From Eutreptiella sp. 'Long Island Sound 2002' (lineage: Eukaryota > Euglenozoa > Euglenophyceae > Eutreptiales > Eutreptiaceae): a stretch of 64,000 nucleotides of DNA. Shown here in pieces: positions 17,927 through 29,439 of the stretch. Each line of letters starts with the position of its first letter. Positions within the stretch are counted from its first letter, which is position 1. The DNA is taken from positions 60,579,725-60,643,724 of the forward strand of contig OZ038383.1 in NCBI GenBank assembly GCA_964036045.1, read 5' to 3'. The notes under the pieces are model-generated. The model had not been told where the DNA came from. It worked only from the letters and a program-made list of their open reading frames with translations, and did not search any database. A program made the translations under genes and the position numbers.

Positions 17927-18910
17927 ATGCAGCGGGCCTTTGAGCAGCTGGCGCCATCGAACTACCGCGACAGGCGCGCGCGGCTGGCGCGCCTTCGCGA
18001 AGCCGTGGGGGAGATCTTGGGGCCACAATGGCAAGTACACGTCAAACCCGGCCGCCGCCGCATCCACCTCATTTGCGGGGAGGGCAAACCCCCCTCCCCC
18101 GATTTGGAGCTCTTGGCCGCGGCCATTCTGTGGGAGAGCCGCGAAAATGGCGACGGCTTCCGCAAACTGCAGTATAGCCGGGCCCACAGCCAATGGAAGT
18201 GCCCATGGGGAACCGTGATGCAGGTGCGAAAGGCATTGTCCGCCCCCCGCGTCACGGAGGTCCATTTTCAGACGGACGAGGACAATGACATTTTTGGGGC
18301 CGCATGCAATCTGTGGCAGAAACTGCGGGTATTTTCACCCTGTCACCATGCACCAAAGCGTTTCCCGGCGACCGTTCACGGTGACCCGTTACACACGCCC
18401 TGTTTTCTGGCACAGGTGATGTGGCACCGTGACGGCCCCACGTTCCTCACGGACAACGTGTGGGTCGGCATCTCCTTCGCCGGGACAAAGCTCTGGCAGG
18501 CCTCCTTCGTGCATTTTGCCGTTGGAGACCTGCGGAGTCAAATGCCCTTGGGGTCTTGGATCTTGCTGCGCGGATCGGAGAAGAAGGCCATCATTTCCCA
18601 ATTGGCCGAGGTCTATGACCTGAACGCGGACCTCATCGAGGTGGCGCAGCAGCAAATCCCTAATAAAGGGGGCTACCTGCGTAAGATGATTCCTTTTTTT
18701 ATAGCAGACACCAAAGCGCAGGTCATTTTTGGGGGGTTGCTCCTCGTTCACAGCCAAAAACCCCGCAGCCACTGTTTGTTGGCTGTGTGGGAAAAATCGG
18801 GCAACCATCTTGCACGAATTTGGTTGCGGGATGGGGGTGATTGTCGAGGAGTGGCTCTGGGCAGGGTTGATATGCCCGATCGTGCGCCCCCCCCAGCGTC
18901 CCCCCGATTA
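17927..18910 (+). pseudogene. DDE-type transposase with CWxC insertion, element C, part 1
   Basis: The basic N-terminus RDRRARLARLREAVGEI matches the A and I copies. An 87-bp intron is likely at 18329-18415 (GTATTT to GGCACAG; phase 0), joining LWQKLR to VMWHRD. The D1 strand reads VGISFAGTKLW: the Asp of VDGT in A and I is Ala here (GCC at 18479-18481), so this copy may lack a catalytic residue. D2 is present (IADTKAQV). A shift at the G run near 18733 leads to AATVCWLCGKN (the CWxC knuckle), and the gene stops at RPPDY where element D enters. Codon content and GC are like the A copy. Confidence 0.65.
18906..18910 (+). repeat. Left target-site duplication of element D (GATTA)
   Basis: GATTA here and at 22502-22506 flank element D. 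Removing D and one copy gives CCCGATTATGGG, encoding PDYG, the motif at that point in the intact A transposase. Confidence 0.9.
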
Positions 18911-19104
18911 CTTAGGCGTCACAAGTTGCCCGCCCTCTAGGACCCCATATACGTACGATGTGAGAATTTTCTACATTTCTAGTTTGAGTATGCTATTTGA
19001 CATATGTGAGCAATGTTGGTACCAGCGTTGTGTGACATCCATTGAAATAGGTGGTGATGTGTTAGCCTTAGGTATCTGCTTCATCTAGTGTATCATGTTT
19101 GAGG

Positions 19105-19650
19105 TTTTTTTGAAGCTGGCCGAAATTGAGGCCAGCTTTTGGGCTCCATTGGTAACATCCATGTGTATATACACCTTTGAACGCTTCTGGCCAAAATTTC
19201 GGCGAGCTTTTTGGTTTAATGTTGAATGACTATACTCATTTTCATTTTTTTAAGGGCTGGCCGAAATTTTTCCCAGCTCTCTGGTCTAATCACCATTCAT
19301 ACACTTATACTGGGCTTTTTTTTGCCGGTGTGGCCGAAATTGCGGCCAGTATTTCCTCTTTCTGCGCATATCAGCAATTGTTTTCCCATCCAACACATTC
19401 TTCTTGGTTCCAGGGGTTCCACAAAACCGACCTATACACCACAAGTGAAAGAACAGCAAAGATACGGTTCGTTGAACAGCAAACAAAACTACCCGCAAAG
19501 GATATACGTGTATTTCCTATTTTTATGAACCTGGCCGAACTTTCGGCCAGCTTTTCCAAGAACATCAAAACACATGGTCTCATTCACCAGACCGGCCCAA
19601 GCTGGCCGAAATTTCGGCCACGTCCTTCAAAACTTGAAATAACGTCACAG
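19105..19650 (+). repeat. Left inverted arm of element D
   Basis: About 545 bp that read inverted at 21391-21936 with scattered mismatches. It contains five GGCCGAAATT-type palindromes. Partial tandem copies follow at about 19670-19870 and 20010-20210. Confidence 0.85.
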
Positions 19651-20773
19651 AAATGGATACCTTTGAGGTTTTTTGGAAGTTGGCCGAAATTGAGGCCAGC
19701 TTTTCCATTGGTTCCATTGGAAACATGCATGTGTATATCCACCTTTTAACGCTTCTGGCCGAAATTTCGGTCTGCTTTTTGGTTTAACGTTGAATGACTA
19801 TACTCATTTTCATTGTTTTAAGGGCTAGCCGAAATTTCTCCCAGCTCTCTGGTCTAATCACCATTCATACACTCATATTCAGCTTTTTTTGCCAGCGTGT
19901 GCCAACAAAATCAAAACACATGGTAGTATTCACCAGACAGGCCCAAGCTGGCCGACACTTCGGCCAGGTCCTTCAAAACTTGAAATAACGTCACGGAAAT
20001 GGATACCTTGGAGTTTTTTTGGAGTTGGCCGAAATTGAGGCCAGCTTTTCCATCGGTTCCATTGGAAACATGCATGTGTATATACACCTTTTAACGCTTC
20101 TGGCCGAAATTTCGGCCAGCTTTTTGGTTTAGTGTTGAATGACTATACTCATTTTCATTTTTTTAAGGGCTGGCCGAAATTTCTCCCAGCTCTCTGGTCT
20201 AATCACCTTTCATACACTCGTATCCCGCTTTTTTGCCGGTGTGGCCGAAATTTCGGCCAGTGTGTCCCATTTCTGCGCATATTGCATATTAGCAATTGTT
20301 TTCCCATCCAAAACATATGGCCGAAATTTCTGCCAACTTGCAATTCTTGTTGTGCATAAATATTACACCGTACACTCCTATAAAGCTGCTTTCTTCTCAC
20401 AGCGTTAATGTCCTCTGGTATTACTATAACTGTCATGCTCGTATGGGGTGTGCCACGCATTGCCACTGCTTTGTGTGTACATTCTCTGTTTTGCATTTTG
20501 CTGGCCGAAATTTCGGCCAAAGTTGCCTTATGTTGACCCCTGATTCCAAATGACACACATTTCTGGCTGAAATTTCGGCCAGCTTCTCGGCAACCCGGTT
20601 TTGAACAGTGGTTTCACATCCAGTGCAGGGCTGGCCGAAATTTCGGCTATGGTATTCCATCATTCGTGTCAAGACGTCGATTTTGGGCCATTTTGGGTTG
20701 AATTGCGCTTGCTATTGCCACTTTTGTGATTTCTCTTTCCATGAAATCCCCTGCTGTAGCATCCTTTTTCATG

Positions 20774-21229
20774 ACCGAGCGTGCAATGGATTCACAGGAG
20801 GTGCTTATTTCCCCTCCAGCTGAAGCTGCGTCCGAAAATGGGCAATCCCAACCTGCCCATCAACCGGACGGGGATAAGGCAAGCACAGAGGGGCTTCAAG
20901 GGAAGCCTAAGGCACCACCAACGAAAAATTCATCAACCACCATCACGTTATCCCACTGGGTCACGTCAACAACCAAAATAAAAGTTTTCTTTGACCAAAT
21001 TGTAATAGACCACAACCGAAGCTTTGGCCACGTCCGTAAATTTTCCGAGGATCGTGTGCAGCGGCGCTATGACGATCTCAAGGCCGCACCGCCTGTGGAT
21101 TACATCCAAGATCTTCTTTTTTATAAAGTCATTCGTATGTCTCCTGCTGCCTACTGCCATTTCCAACGGGTTATATTGTTTGCCGGTACGAAGATGAGCC
21201 GAAATTTTGCCCAGCATCTGCGTCCCTAA
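20774..21229 (+). CDS. Unrecognised small protein in element D
   Basis: Open frame from ATG 20774 (MTERAMDSQE; an upstream in-frame ATG exists at 20726). The N-terminal third is Ser/Pro/Gln-rich and probably disordered. The C-terminal part (HWVTSTTKIKVFFDQIVIDH, RVQRRYDDLKAAPPVDY, FYKVIRMSPAAYCHFQRV) is mixed helix/strand and looks like a truncated domain. I do not recognise it. It lies between the inverted arms, where a transposase gene or captured host fragment might be expected. No catalytic motif seen. Confidence 0.35.
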   Translation, partial: TERAMDSQEVLISPPAEAASENGQSQPAHQPDGDKASTEGLQGKPKAPPTKNSSTTITLSHWVTSTTKIKVFFDQIVIDHNRSFGHVRKFSEDRVQRRYDDLKAAPPVDYIQDLLFYKVIRMSPAAYCHFQRVILFAGTKMSRNFAQHLRP

Positions 21230-21390
21230 GTGTTTTTGGTGTACTGCTAATGTTTTTTCCGATAGCCTGTGTGGATTTGTCAGTTGGCAAGTATTTGCTT
21301 GTCATTGAGTGTGGTACATTGTACACCATCTTCAAATGTCAGTGCACCTATGCTCTTTGCGCATGTCTACCGTCATAGGTATCCATTTCG

Positions 21391-21936
21391 GTGACTTTAT
21401 TTGAAGTTTTGAAGGACCTGGCCGAAATTTCGGCCAGCTTGGGCCTGTCCGGTGAATAAGACCATGTGTTTTGATGTTCTTGGAAAAGCTGGCCGAAATT
21501 TCGGCCAAGTTCATAAAAATAGGAAATACACGTATATCCTTTGGTGGTAGTTTTGTTTGCTGTTCAACGAACCGTATCTTTGCTACTCTTTCACTTGTGG
21601 TGCATAGGTGGGTTTTGTGGAAACCCTGGAACCAAGAAAAATGTGTTGGATGGGAAAACAATTGCTGATATGCGGAGAAACAAGAAATGCTGGCCGAAAT
21701 TTCGGCCACACCGGCAAAAAAAGCTGAATATGAGTGTATGAATGGTGATTAGAGCAGAGAGCTGGGAGAAATTTCGGCCAGCCCTTGAAAAAATGAAAAT
21801 GAGCATAGTCATTCAACGTTAAACCAAAAAGCTGGCCGAAATTTCGGCCAGAAGCGTTAAAAGGTGTATCTACACATGCATGTTTCCAATGGAACCAATG
21901 GAAAAGCTGGCCTCAATTTCGGCCAGCTTCCAAAAA
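21391..21936 (-). repeat. Right inverted arm of element D
   Basis: Inverted partner of 19105-19650. The stretch 21937-22475 continues with two more palindromes and then AT-rich sequence with no gene. Confidence 0.85.
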
Positions 21937-22506
21937 AGCTCAAAGGTATCCATTTCTGTGACGTTATTTCAAGTTTTGAAGGACCTGGCCGAAATTTCGG
22001 CCAGCTTGGGCCTGTCTGGTGAATAACACCATGTGTTTTGATTGTTTTGGCACAAACTGGCCGAAATTTCGGCCAAGTTCATAAAAAAAGGAAATACACG
22101 TATATGCTTTGGGGGTAGTTTTGTTTGTTTTTCAATGACCCATATTTTTCCTGTTCTTTTACTTGTGCTGTATACGTGGGTTTTGTGGTAACCCCCAACC
22201 AAGGGGTAAAAGTAATAATAGATAGACCCCCCCCCCCTACTAAAGCAATGCAATGGTCTAAATGTAAAATACCACCATATTTTTGTGATTTGGTATCTTT
22301 ATTTCGAAAATTTGTGTGTAGCTAGAAATAGAAATAACGGCATATATTTCACATACATACCTTCATTTTGCCTATTGCCACCGGGGGGGGATAGATACCC
22401 CCAAAATAACACCCCTTTTCACATACTTTTCTCCTCACTACAACATGGACTTCCGTGGGCCATAGCGCCAGGTGGGGGGCGGGCAACTTGTGACGCCTAG
22501 GGATTA

Positions 22507-23248
22507 TGGGCTGCATGGTGTGCACCGGCAAGTGCACAATGGGCTTTCAGCCCTCGTGAACAGCCTCCACACGGTGCATCGGTGGAAGAAGGGAAAGGCC
22601 GTGAGGTGGCTGCAATGGTTCTTGGATCCCAGTCGGATCCAGGCACGGACCGCCACCGGTGTGGCGTTGGAAGACGAGAGGAAGGATAAGAAGAATGTGC
22701 CCCTGAAAATCGAGCAGACGGCGGCTGCAGAGTGGGTGAAGAGTGAGGGATGAGACACCATGTGTGGCCATCTGGAGGGGGAGGGCCTCCTGCAGCATGT
22801 CGATGACATGGGGGGGGTTCAGGTGTCCTGGACGGACGCCTTCCGGCAATGGGGAAAATCCCTGTTGGCAACAAGGGATGTCGTCTGGAGATCGGGACCA
22901 TTGCAGTTGCCCGACATGAAAATTCTGCGAACAGAATTGAAAAAAATGGGGGTGGCCCATAAGGCCTGTGAAATGAACGTCACCCTGTGCGCCCATCTGT
23001 GGATTGACCACCTGTTGGGATGGGCCCGCAGGTGGGGGCACATTGGCATTTTTGCCGCCATCAAAGGAGAGGGGCGCCACAAAGCCCTGAAATGTGAAAT
23101 TTCCAAGCGCAGCTTTCGAGGTGGAAGTAAAGGCGGCAGGGTGTCCAGATTGCGGGGGGCCAAAGTGTGTGTGAAGGGGGGCAAGGGGGATCGCACGCGG
23201 AAGGGCTGGGGGGAAGTGATCCGCTCAGATAATCTGGACTGGGGGTAA
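22507..23248 (+). pseudogene. DDE-type transposase with CWxC insertion, element C, part 2
   Basis: It continues part 1 after element D: DYGLHGVHRQVHNGLSALVN matches PDYGLHGVLRVLLCAVN of A. An in-frame TGA at 22751-22753 stands where A has Trp (KGWEKI against EG-stop-DTM). Further on are CEMNVTLCAHLWIDHLLGWA and the candidate catalytic Glu in KGEGRHKALK. The C-terminal tail is basic (KGGKGDRTRKGWG) and ends at TAA 23246-23248. The gene is dead through this stop, the frameshift and insertion in part 1, and possibly the D1 change. Confidence 0.7.
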
Positions 23249-23679
23249 TATAATAATAAATTTTCTGTTGGGGAGTCGTCGTGGACGAAGCAAAGGAGGT
23301 ACATAGAGAATAAGGGGGTCTTCGTCCAGGCCGAACAGGGGTCCTAACCTAATGATCCATTCAGTGCCGCCCGGCAGTCTCCCGGCAACCCACCCGCCAG
23401 ATGACCCTGGGACCACAGCAAGGCATCTTACCTCTAAATATGATTGCTATGCCTCCATGGCCCCCAGCAAGGCAATTTTGAGCTACGGCTCCACAATGTA
23501 TACTACTTTCATCATCGGGAAGCACATCTCTTGCACATTGTTTTACACATTCTTTTGCACATTCCAAAAAAAAAATGGAACAATGCTTTCTTCGTGCCAA
23601 GTGTGCAAGGGCAGGTGAGGGACGGAATTTTGAGTGACAACAATAGTGTGCAAGTCGGTGGTTGGATCGGTGGGGGGAC
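23249..23679. other. 3' flank of element C transposase
   Basis: No gene recognised. An inverted repeat (GTCGTGGACGAAG near 23276 and CTTCGTCCAGG near 23321) could form a hairpin. The rest is anonymous. Confidence 0.4.
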
Positions 23680-23742
23680 ACTTGGCGCGCGCCAAGTCCG
23701 GATTTGGCGCGCGCCAACTTGCGACTTGGCGCGCCAACATGT
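23680..23742. repeat. C-family palindrome cluster 3 (3' terminal)
   Basis: Three palindromes (CTTGGCGCGCGCCAAG, TTTGGCGCGCGCCAA, CTTGGCGCGCCAA). This is the last C-family signature in the window and marks the right end zone of element C. Confidence 0.8.
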
Positions 23743-24190
23743 GAATTTGCAGGAGCCAAGGCCCGAGAAGCCAACTTTGGGACTTTTTTACCGTGTAGGA
23801 GTGTTTTCAGCACGAGAGGGGCATGAAACCCAGGGTTTTTCAGGGTAAAAAGCTTCCATTTACACCAAAAAGGAGGAGAAAGTCCCTAGGTAGCCAGTGT
23901 AACAACATAATAGACACCCGCCATGATTTGGCTGCATTGCGAAGCAATTCGGCGAATGTCTCTTGGCTTCGTAGTTACAAACGCACCGAATTCGAGCTCG
24001 TAACGGTATGGAGCACCTAACGGCCGTTTGTGGTAATGTGCGCAACTCGCTGCCCCCTATGCCGTGCCACTTTCAGGTCCGTTGGGGTACCCTTCCTACC
24101 AGTGATTGGCATGAACCACACGCCGAAACCAAGACGTTGGGTGAGCAGATTCTATTACAAAAAATGTGTTCATGCCACACAGAGGCCAAA
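23743..24190. other. Anonymous spacer between elements C and F
   Basis: No gene or family palindrome. The right terminus of element C should lie here, but I could not locate it, because its left terminus is outside the window. AACGGCCGTT at 24020-24029 resembles part of the element A terminus. Confidence 0.4.
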
Positions 24191-24300
24191 AAACCGTGCA
24201 CGTACACGGGTTTCCAAGAGAAAACCCGTGCATGAACACATTTTTTCTGAAACCGGGTACTTGGAGGGAAATTTTTATAGAAAAAACCGTATACAGGGAA
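24190..24300. repeat. F-family palindromes, left block
   Basis: AACCGTGCACGTACACGGGTT-type motifs (cut here) and an inverted AAAACCCGTGCATG...ATTTTTT copy, then ATAGAAAAAACCGTATACAGG. A matching block is at 27060-27175, with CT repeats and element E1 in between. Confidence 0.6.
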
Positions 24301-24360
24301 CATGGCCCCCTTGCCCTTTCCTACTCTTGGGGTGGGCCTTTGGACAATGTGTTTGTCTTC

Positions 24361-24451
24361 CTCTCTCACTCTCTGAATCTCTTTCTCTCTCCGTGTGTGT
24401 TTGTCTCTCTCTTTTTCTCTGTCGGTTTGTCTTTCTCTTTTCTCTCTCCTC

Positions 24452-24488
<37 letters not shown>

Positions 24489-24600
24489 CCCTCCCGCCCG
24501 CCCCCCTATCTCTCTCTTTGTTTCTTTCCTTGTCTGTCTCTCTCTCTCTCTCTGTCTCTCTCTTTGTTTCTGGCTCTCTCTCTCTCTCTCTCTCTCTTTT
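24361..24600 (+). repeat. CT-rich microsatellite, left tract
   Basis: (CT)n broken by TGTTTGT and CCCC units. It apparently continues at 26400-27002 on the far side of element E1, so E1 inserted into a CT tract. Confidence 0.9.
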
Positions 24601-24774
24601 GTGGTGTCGCGCGACAAGCGCTGATGGAAAAGGGTCGTGAATTCGAAAGCGCATTTGGCGCCAGACCAGAATTTAATTTCTGCTAAATCTGGTGAATCTG
24701 TTATTTTAAATGTTGCTTTTGATAAGAAATCCAAGTGCCAGCAGCAGCAACCTATAATTCGCCTGTGCTGAACT

Positions 24775-24905
24775 ACCCTTGTCGCACCCTTGTCGCGCCC
24801 TTGTTGCGCCCTTGTCGCGCCCCTTGTCGCGCCCCTTGTCGCGCGATAACACCCCTTATCGCGCCCTTATCGCGCACCCTTGTCGCGCGATAACCCCCTT
24901 ATCAC
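24775..24905. repeat. E-family palindrome cluster, E1 left
   Basis: CCCTTGTCGCGCC repeats with TTGTCGCGCGATAA and TTATCGCGC variants, upstream of the truncated transposase. Confidence 0.75.
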
Positions 24906-24913
24906 ACCCATCA

Positions 24914-26038
24914 GCAACTCGGTGTGACATTTCTGTCCACTGTTGGTAACAACCAAGTAATGCAGGGGCCCCTAACCTATAGCCAATTTGGTGGGCCATG
25001 TGGGGGGGTGATGACACACATTTCATGCTAGCCATGGACAAGGCACATGACCTCACTGGTCAGGTGCAAGATTTGTGTCACAATTGTGACATTGTGTGGG
25101 AAGGGAAAACACTAGGGTTCAAGTGTGTCATCACGGGGGATGGGAAAAATATGCATGCCGGGAACACCTCCGTCAAATCCCAATGTTGGATTTGTGAGGA
25201 AGATAATGGCCTAGCACTTTTTGTAGGAGACATGAAGGGGGGGGTGAGGTGGGGTGCTTACCTCAGGTGCATCCCAACCGGGGGGAGAGTAGGTGACTCC
25301 GTGCATGCAACATGTAGAATCCTGTGCATCCTCGTGAAAAGGCTTAGGGGGGAGTTCCACCAAAGAGGGATCCATGTTGGGGTGCGTCAGCTAGACGGGG
25401 AGATGCACGAGATCAAAGAAGTTTGCAAGGGGACCCCAGAGGCAAAGAGGATTGCACCAAGGCGGGCCAAAGAGGGAAGTTTTGACCTTACAAGTGCCAA
25501 TGCCTTCATGACCAACCCCCAATGGGCAGACAACATTGTCACCATTGCCAAGGCACGTATGGGGAATGTGGAGACCCCTACTGGGCCTTTGGTATGGGTG
25601 GTCCTTCGTACCCTCTTGCATCAGTTTGCACATATCCATAGTTTTTGGACGCAAAAAGAATTTTTTACAGATAGTGATGTTGCCATGTACACTAATGCGG
25701 TGGACCGCTTCCGCGAGGCATGGGGGGGCTTAGGGTGGAAGGTGAGCACATGGGTCCATTGGACATGTGCTCACTCACCTTGTTTTGCACAGGCGTATAG
25801 GACTATATATATTTTTTTTCAAGCATTCCCAGTGAAAAAAGGAATAGCCCTTTCAAGAGGGACCTACACAACAGCTGTAAGGGACGGGCTCTCTTAAAGC
25901 CAAGGTTATCTAGGCTTTCCATGGGCCATGTTGTAAATATGAATAACCTGGACATGGGGTTGCTTGCACGGAAGGTACAAGAGGCAGAGGAGAGAGACAA
26001 AGCAGAAATCCTACTAGGACGCCGCAGGTTGCGGTAGA
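24914..26038 (+). pseudogene. DDE-type transposase fragment, element E1
   Basis: It begins at ATRCDISVHCW, just after the point where D1 (DAT) lies in E2, so D1 and the N-terminus are deleted. A TAA follows within 12 codons. The rest is well preserved: D2 in ITGDGKNMHAG, CWIC, GDSVHATCRILCILVKRL, FDLTSANAFM and VSTWVHWTCAHSPCFAQ. A one-base shift near 25825 precedes the Glu segment SIPSEKRNSPFKRDLHNSCKG and the C-terminus LLARKVQEAEERDKAE. Closest relative in the window is E2. Not functional as it stands. Confidence 0.7.
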
Positions 26039-26081
26039 CAAGACATGTCACAAAGTGGTTGTCTTGTGCATACTTCATAGG

Positions 26082-26205
26082 GTGCAACAAGGGGTGCAAC
26101 AAGGGGTGCAACGGGTGCAACAAGGGGTGCAACAAGGGGGGGTTGTTGCGCAACAAGGGGGGGTTGTTGCGCAACAAGGGGTGCAACAAGGGTGCAACAA
26201 GGGGT
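26082..26205. repeat. E-family repeat array, E1 right
   Basis: About ten GGGGTGCAACAAG units, two containing GTTGCGCAAC palindromes. Counterpart of 31290-31435 in E2. Confidence 0.8.
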
Positions 26206-26398
26206 CTTACCCATTTTTGAAAAAGGTTAACAACGGAGTACACGGTTGAGAAGCACAGTCCCTATAGGTCATTTGGGCCGCCTCACGACACATGACCCCT
26301 TAAAACCCCCCATGAGTACTACAAGACACCTTTTAGGTGTTTACAAGTTTGGGTGCAACAAGGTACCCTTTTCCATCAGGTCCCAGTGCACCACACCA

Positions 26399-27002
<604 letters not shown>

Positions 27003-27059
27003 AGATGTGCACAATACTTAAGGAATATACCTCCCAAGTTCTGCCCCAAAAAAATTCCC

Positions 27060-27175
27060 TATGTCGAAAACCGTGTACGTACACGTTTTTCTCAGAAAAG
27101 ACCCGTGTACGTACACGGTTTTTTGGGCCAGAAAACCGGTGCACGTACACGGTTTTTTTCTATAGAAATTTCCCT
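27060..27175. repeat. F-family palindromes, right block
   Basis: Three AACCGTGTACGTACACG-type palindromes separated by about 40 bp, with TCTATAGAAATTTCCCTCC, the near match of 24270-24285. They lie just upstream of the small frame at 27195. Confidence 0.7.
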
Positions 27176-27194
27176 CCGTACAGGGTTTTAAGAG

Positions 27195-27377
27195 ATGCGG
27201 ATAGTCGGTTGGTTCCGTGAACAATCGGAGAAGCTGAGGTTGGCCGAGGAAGAAGAGGCGCGCGAGGACTTTGAACGAGAAGAGGAGGCCGCACAACAGG
27301 CGCGACTCGCGCTGCAACTGGAGGCCCGCAACAACAAGAAGCTCGGGGAAGAGAAGAACGATAACGAGAGTGAGTAA
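27195..27377 (+). CDS. Small charged coiled-coil frame upstream of piggyBac F
   Basis: A 60-codon frame, MRIVGWFREQSEKLRLAEEE onward, strongly helical and Glu/Arg/Ala-rich. A strong donor AGA|GTGAGTAA occurs at its end (27369), so it may be the first exon of an accessory protein like those upstream of the G and H transposases. No family recognised. Confidence 0.35.
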   Translation: MRIVGWFREQSEKLRLAEEEEAREDFEREEEAAQQARLALQLEARNNKKLGEEKNDNESE

Positions 27378-27601
27378 CTCGTTTTCCTCGGTTTTGCGTA
27401 TTTGATTTTCTGGACGAACTTTATTGGTTGGTCTTGTCGGTGTGGCCCGTGGGCCGTATGTTCTTGCAATGCTTGATGGGACACCAAAAACACGCGCAAC
27501 ATTTTGTTCCATAATCGTCTGCTGCGTGTTTGGTTTGGGGTGCACTTACTTCAATTTGGAATCCAAAAGGAGTAGAGAACTCAAAGAAAGTCTAAAGTGT
27601 G
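27378..27601. other. Non-coding stretch, element F
   Basis: Possible intron after the donor at 27369; no gene recognised. Confidence 0.3.
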
Positions 27602-27820
27602 CTAAAGTGAAGCGGTCCGAATGGTTTAGAGTAGTTTGCAAAGACCGGTCCGGCCGGTTTGTAGATGAAGTGTTCTAAAGTGAAGCGGTCCGAACGGTTT
27701 AGAATAGTTTGCTAAGACCGGTCCGACCGGTTTCTGGATAAAGTGATCTAAAGTGAAGCGGTCTGAACGGTTTAGGGTAGTTTGCCGAGACTGGCGCGGA
27801 AAGGCTTGTATTTGTCTTTT
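27602..27820 (+). repeat. 73-bp tandem repeat with ACCGGTCCGACCGGT palindromes
   Basis: Three copies beginning CTAAAGTGAAGCGGTC at about 27602, 27675 and 27748, ending at the transposase start. Related sequence recurs at 32345-32525, at the other end of the element. Confidence 0.85.
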
Positions 27821-27827
27821 TTAAGGC

Positions 27828-29188
27828 ATGCCTGCTGCTCAACCATGGGAACCAAAACCCGTGGTCCCCCTAGAGGCCCAATGGGATTTTGGAGACGAAC
27901 TCCGCAAATCGCGCAGCCTCCTCGAGGGCACCGAGGACGGTAGGACCCCCGTTGCGGTCTGGAACTTCATGTTCCAGCCAAGTTTGGAAGCCATGACGCT
28001 GTGTTTGGAAGTGGCCAACCGGGTTGACCTAGTGGACCTTCTTCCCCGCTACGTGCTGTTTCGAATTGGCTTGGGCATGCTGCAGCCGCGCAGAATAGAT
28101 GACGTGTGGGACAAACAGAGTATGCACTACAATGCATACATGGCGGAACTGTTTCCAAGCAGGAGAAACTTTTATGTGCTGCAGCGACTTGCGGACCCGG
28201 ATGCGGATGCGTTGATTGAGTTGTGCACGGTGCATTGGCAAGGCGGATGGGAACTAGGTGACGTGGTGTGCGGGGATGAGACCGTGGTCCCCCACAAGGG
28301 GTTGTCTATTATCCGCCAGTTCATACCGCGCCAGCCTCACAGCACCGGTGTGAAACTGTATGCATTGTGTGACGCACAAAGCTATTACATTTGGCACGTG
28401 TATTTGTACCGTGGTGCAGCCCCTCGTGTGGGTCCGGAGTCCCGGAGCCGGTTTGCAGGCCACTATAATGCCTTTCAAATCGTGCAACTTTGGAATGATG
28501 TAACTCCACCCGGAAAGGTGCTTGTGGCGGACTCATTCTTCGGATCTCATGATGTGGCGGCGATGCCAAGTGCACAAAAACGTCCGTTCTTGATGCTCAC
28601 TTCCACAAGTGCTTTGGTGCAAGATGGCAACGTTGGATTAGGCCCGGGAAGTGTGCACACGGTGGTACATGAGGAACATAGGTATGCACTCTCGGTATAC
28701 AAAAACCCCAAAGTGGGGCGCAAGCCGGCAAAGGTGGTACCACTACTAACCAATTGCTTGACCGGAGGTCCGCTCCCACACCAAAGTGGACGATACCACC
28801 TACCGGGGATAATTGCCAACTACCGTAGGTTTGCCCCGGGGGTGGATACGTTTAACCAAATGTGCTTACAACACCGGGAAGAGCAACAATTTCAATCATG
28901 GTGAAAGGCACTGGGGGGGATGGTGTTAAGGATAGCGGCAACGAATGCATTTACGTCACTCCAAGCGTTGCACCTTAGTCCGGGAGGTGAAACAATGTTT
29001 GACTGGCAATGCAGGTTGATGAGATACATTTTTCCGGCAAGGCAAATAAGGTGGCGGACAAGCATGTGCCAATAGTGGTTGGGAAGCGCGGCTCTTGTGT
29101 ACATTGTGGCGTGGGCACCACTCGATACATGTGCAAAGCATGTGGGTGCTATCTACACATCGAATGCTCTGCGGACCATCACGAATGA
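27828..29188 (+). pseudogene. piggyBac-type transposase, element F
   Basis: The candidate catalytic Asp triad is complete: D150 in VVCGDETVVPHKG, D235 in VLVADSFFGSHDVA and D340 in PGVDTFNQM. The frame is open to a TGA at 28902-28904, continues in frame through LRIAATNAFTSLQAL, and shifts near 29045 into the C-terminal cysteine-rich domain C-x2-C-x7-C-x2-C-x4-H-x2-C (SCVHCGVGTTRYMCKACG). Length, order and the terminal zinc domain fit the piggyBac (DDE_Tnp_1_7) family. It is the best conserved of three copies (others 38393 and 46510). E2 and a short A-family element are inserted downstream. Confidence 0.85.
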
Positions 29189-29439
29189 ACCATGAATAGA
29201 TATCTTGTGAGGGTTGACTCCCATGCATTGCAATGCCTGTGCAAAGATGTGAACACGCACAACAAAACACACGCACACATTGGGTGTCGCGCGACAGGCG
29301 CACCTGGAAAAGGGTAGTGATTTTGACCTGTCGATTTCTCACAGGCGCATTGACAAATCGTGTTGAAATCAATGAATGTGTTGATAGTTTAATATAATTT
29401 CAAGGGATTTCCAATTATTCATTGCAGAACTTTTTTTGT

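Larger units (their letters stand above)
18911..22501 (+). mobile_element. Foldback-type element D (GGCCGAAATTTCGGCC family)
   Basis: It is bounded by inverted repeats CTTAGGCGTCACAAGTTGCC / its complement at 22476-22501 and a GATTA duplication. More than twenty GGCCGAAATTTCGGCC or near copies are spread through it. Left arm 19105-19650 is inverted at about 21391-21936 (position x pairs with 41041 minus x). Further tandem copies of part of the left arm start near 19670 and 20010. Only one modest open frame (20774-21229) is inside, so it is probably non-autonomous. Much more AT-rich than its surroundings. Confidence 0.9.
24602..26398 (+). mobile_element. Element E1, internally deleted copy
   Basis: Inverted termini TGGTGT.GCGC...CTGATGGAAAAGGGT at 24602-24636 and complement at 26363-26398. 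Palindrome-rich TTGTCGCGCC/TTATCGCGC at 24775-24895 leads directly into mid-transposase sequence, so the 5' half of the gene is missing relative to E2 (29281-31549). A GGGGTGCAACAAG repeat array lies at 26082-26205. Confidence 0.75.

Noticed and set aside
18911-22501. Element D as a CWxC transposase element of its own
   Set aside because: No transposase motif occurs within its boundaries; the flanking transposase halves join across it and belong to element C.
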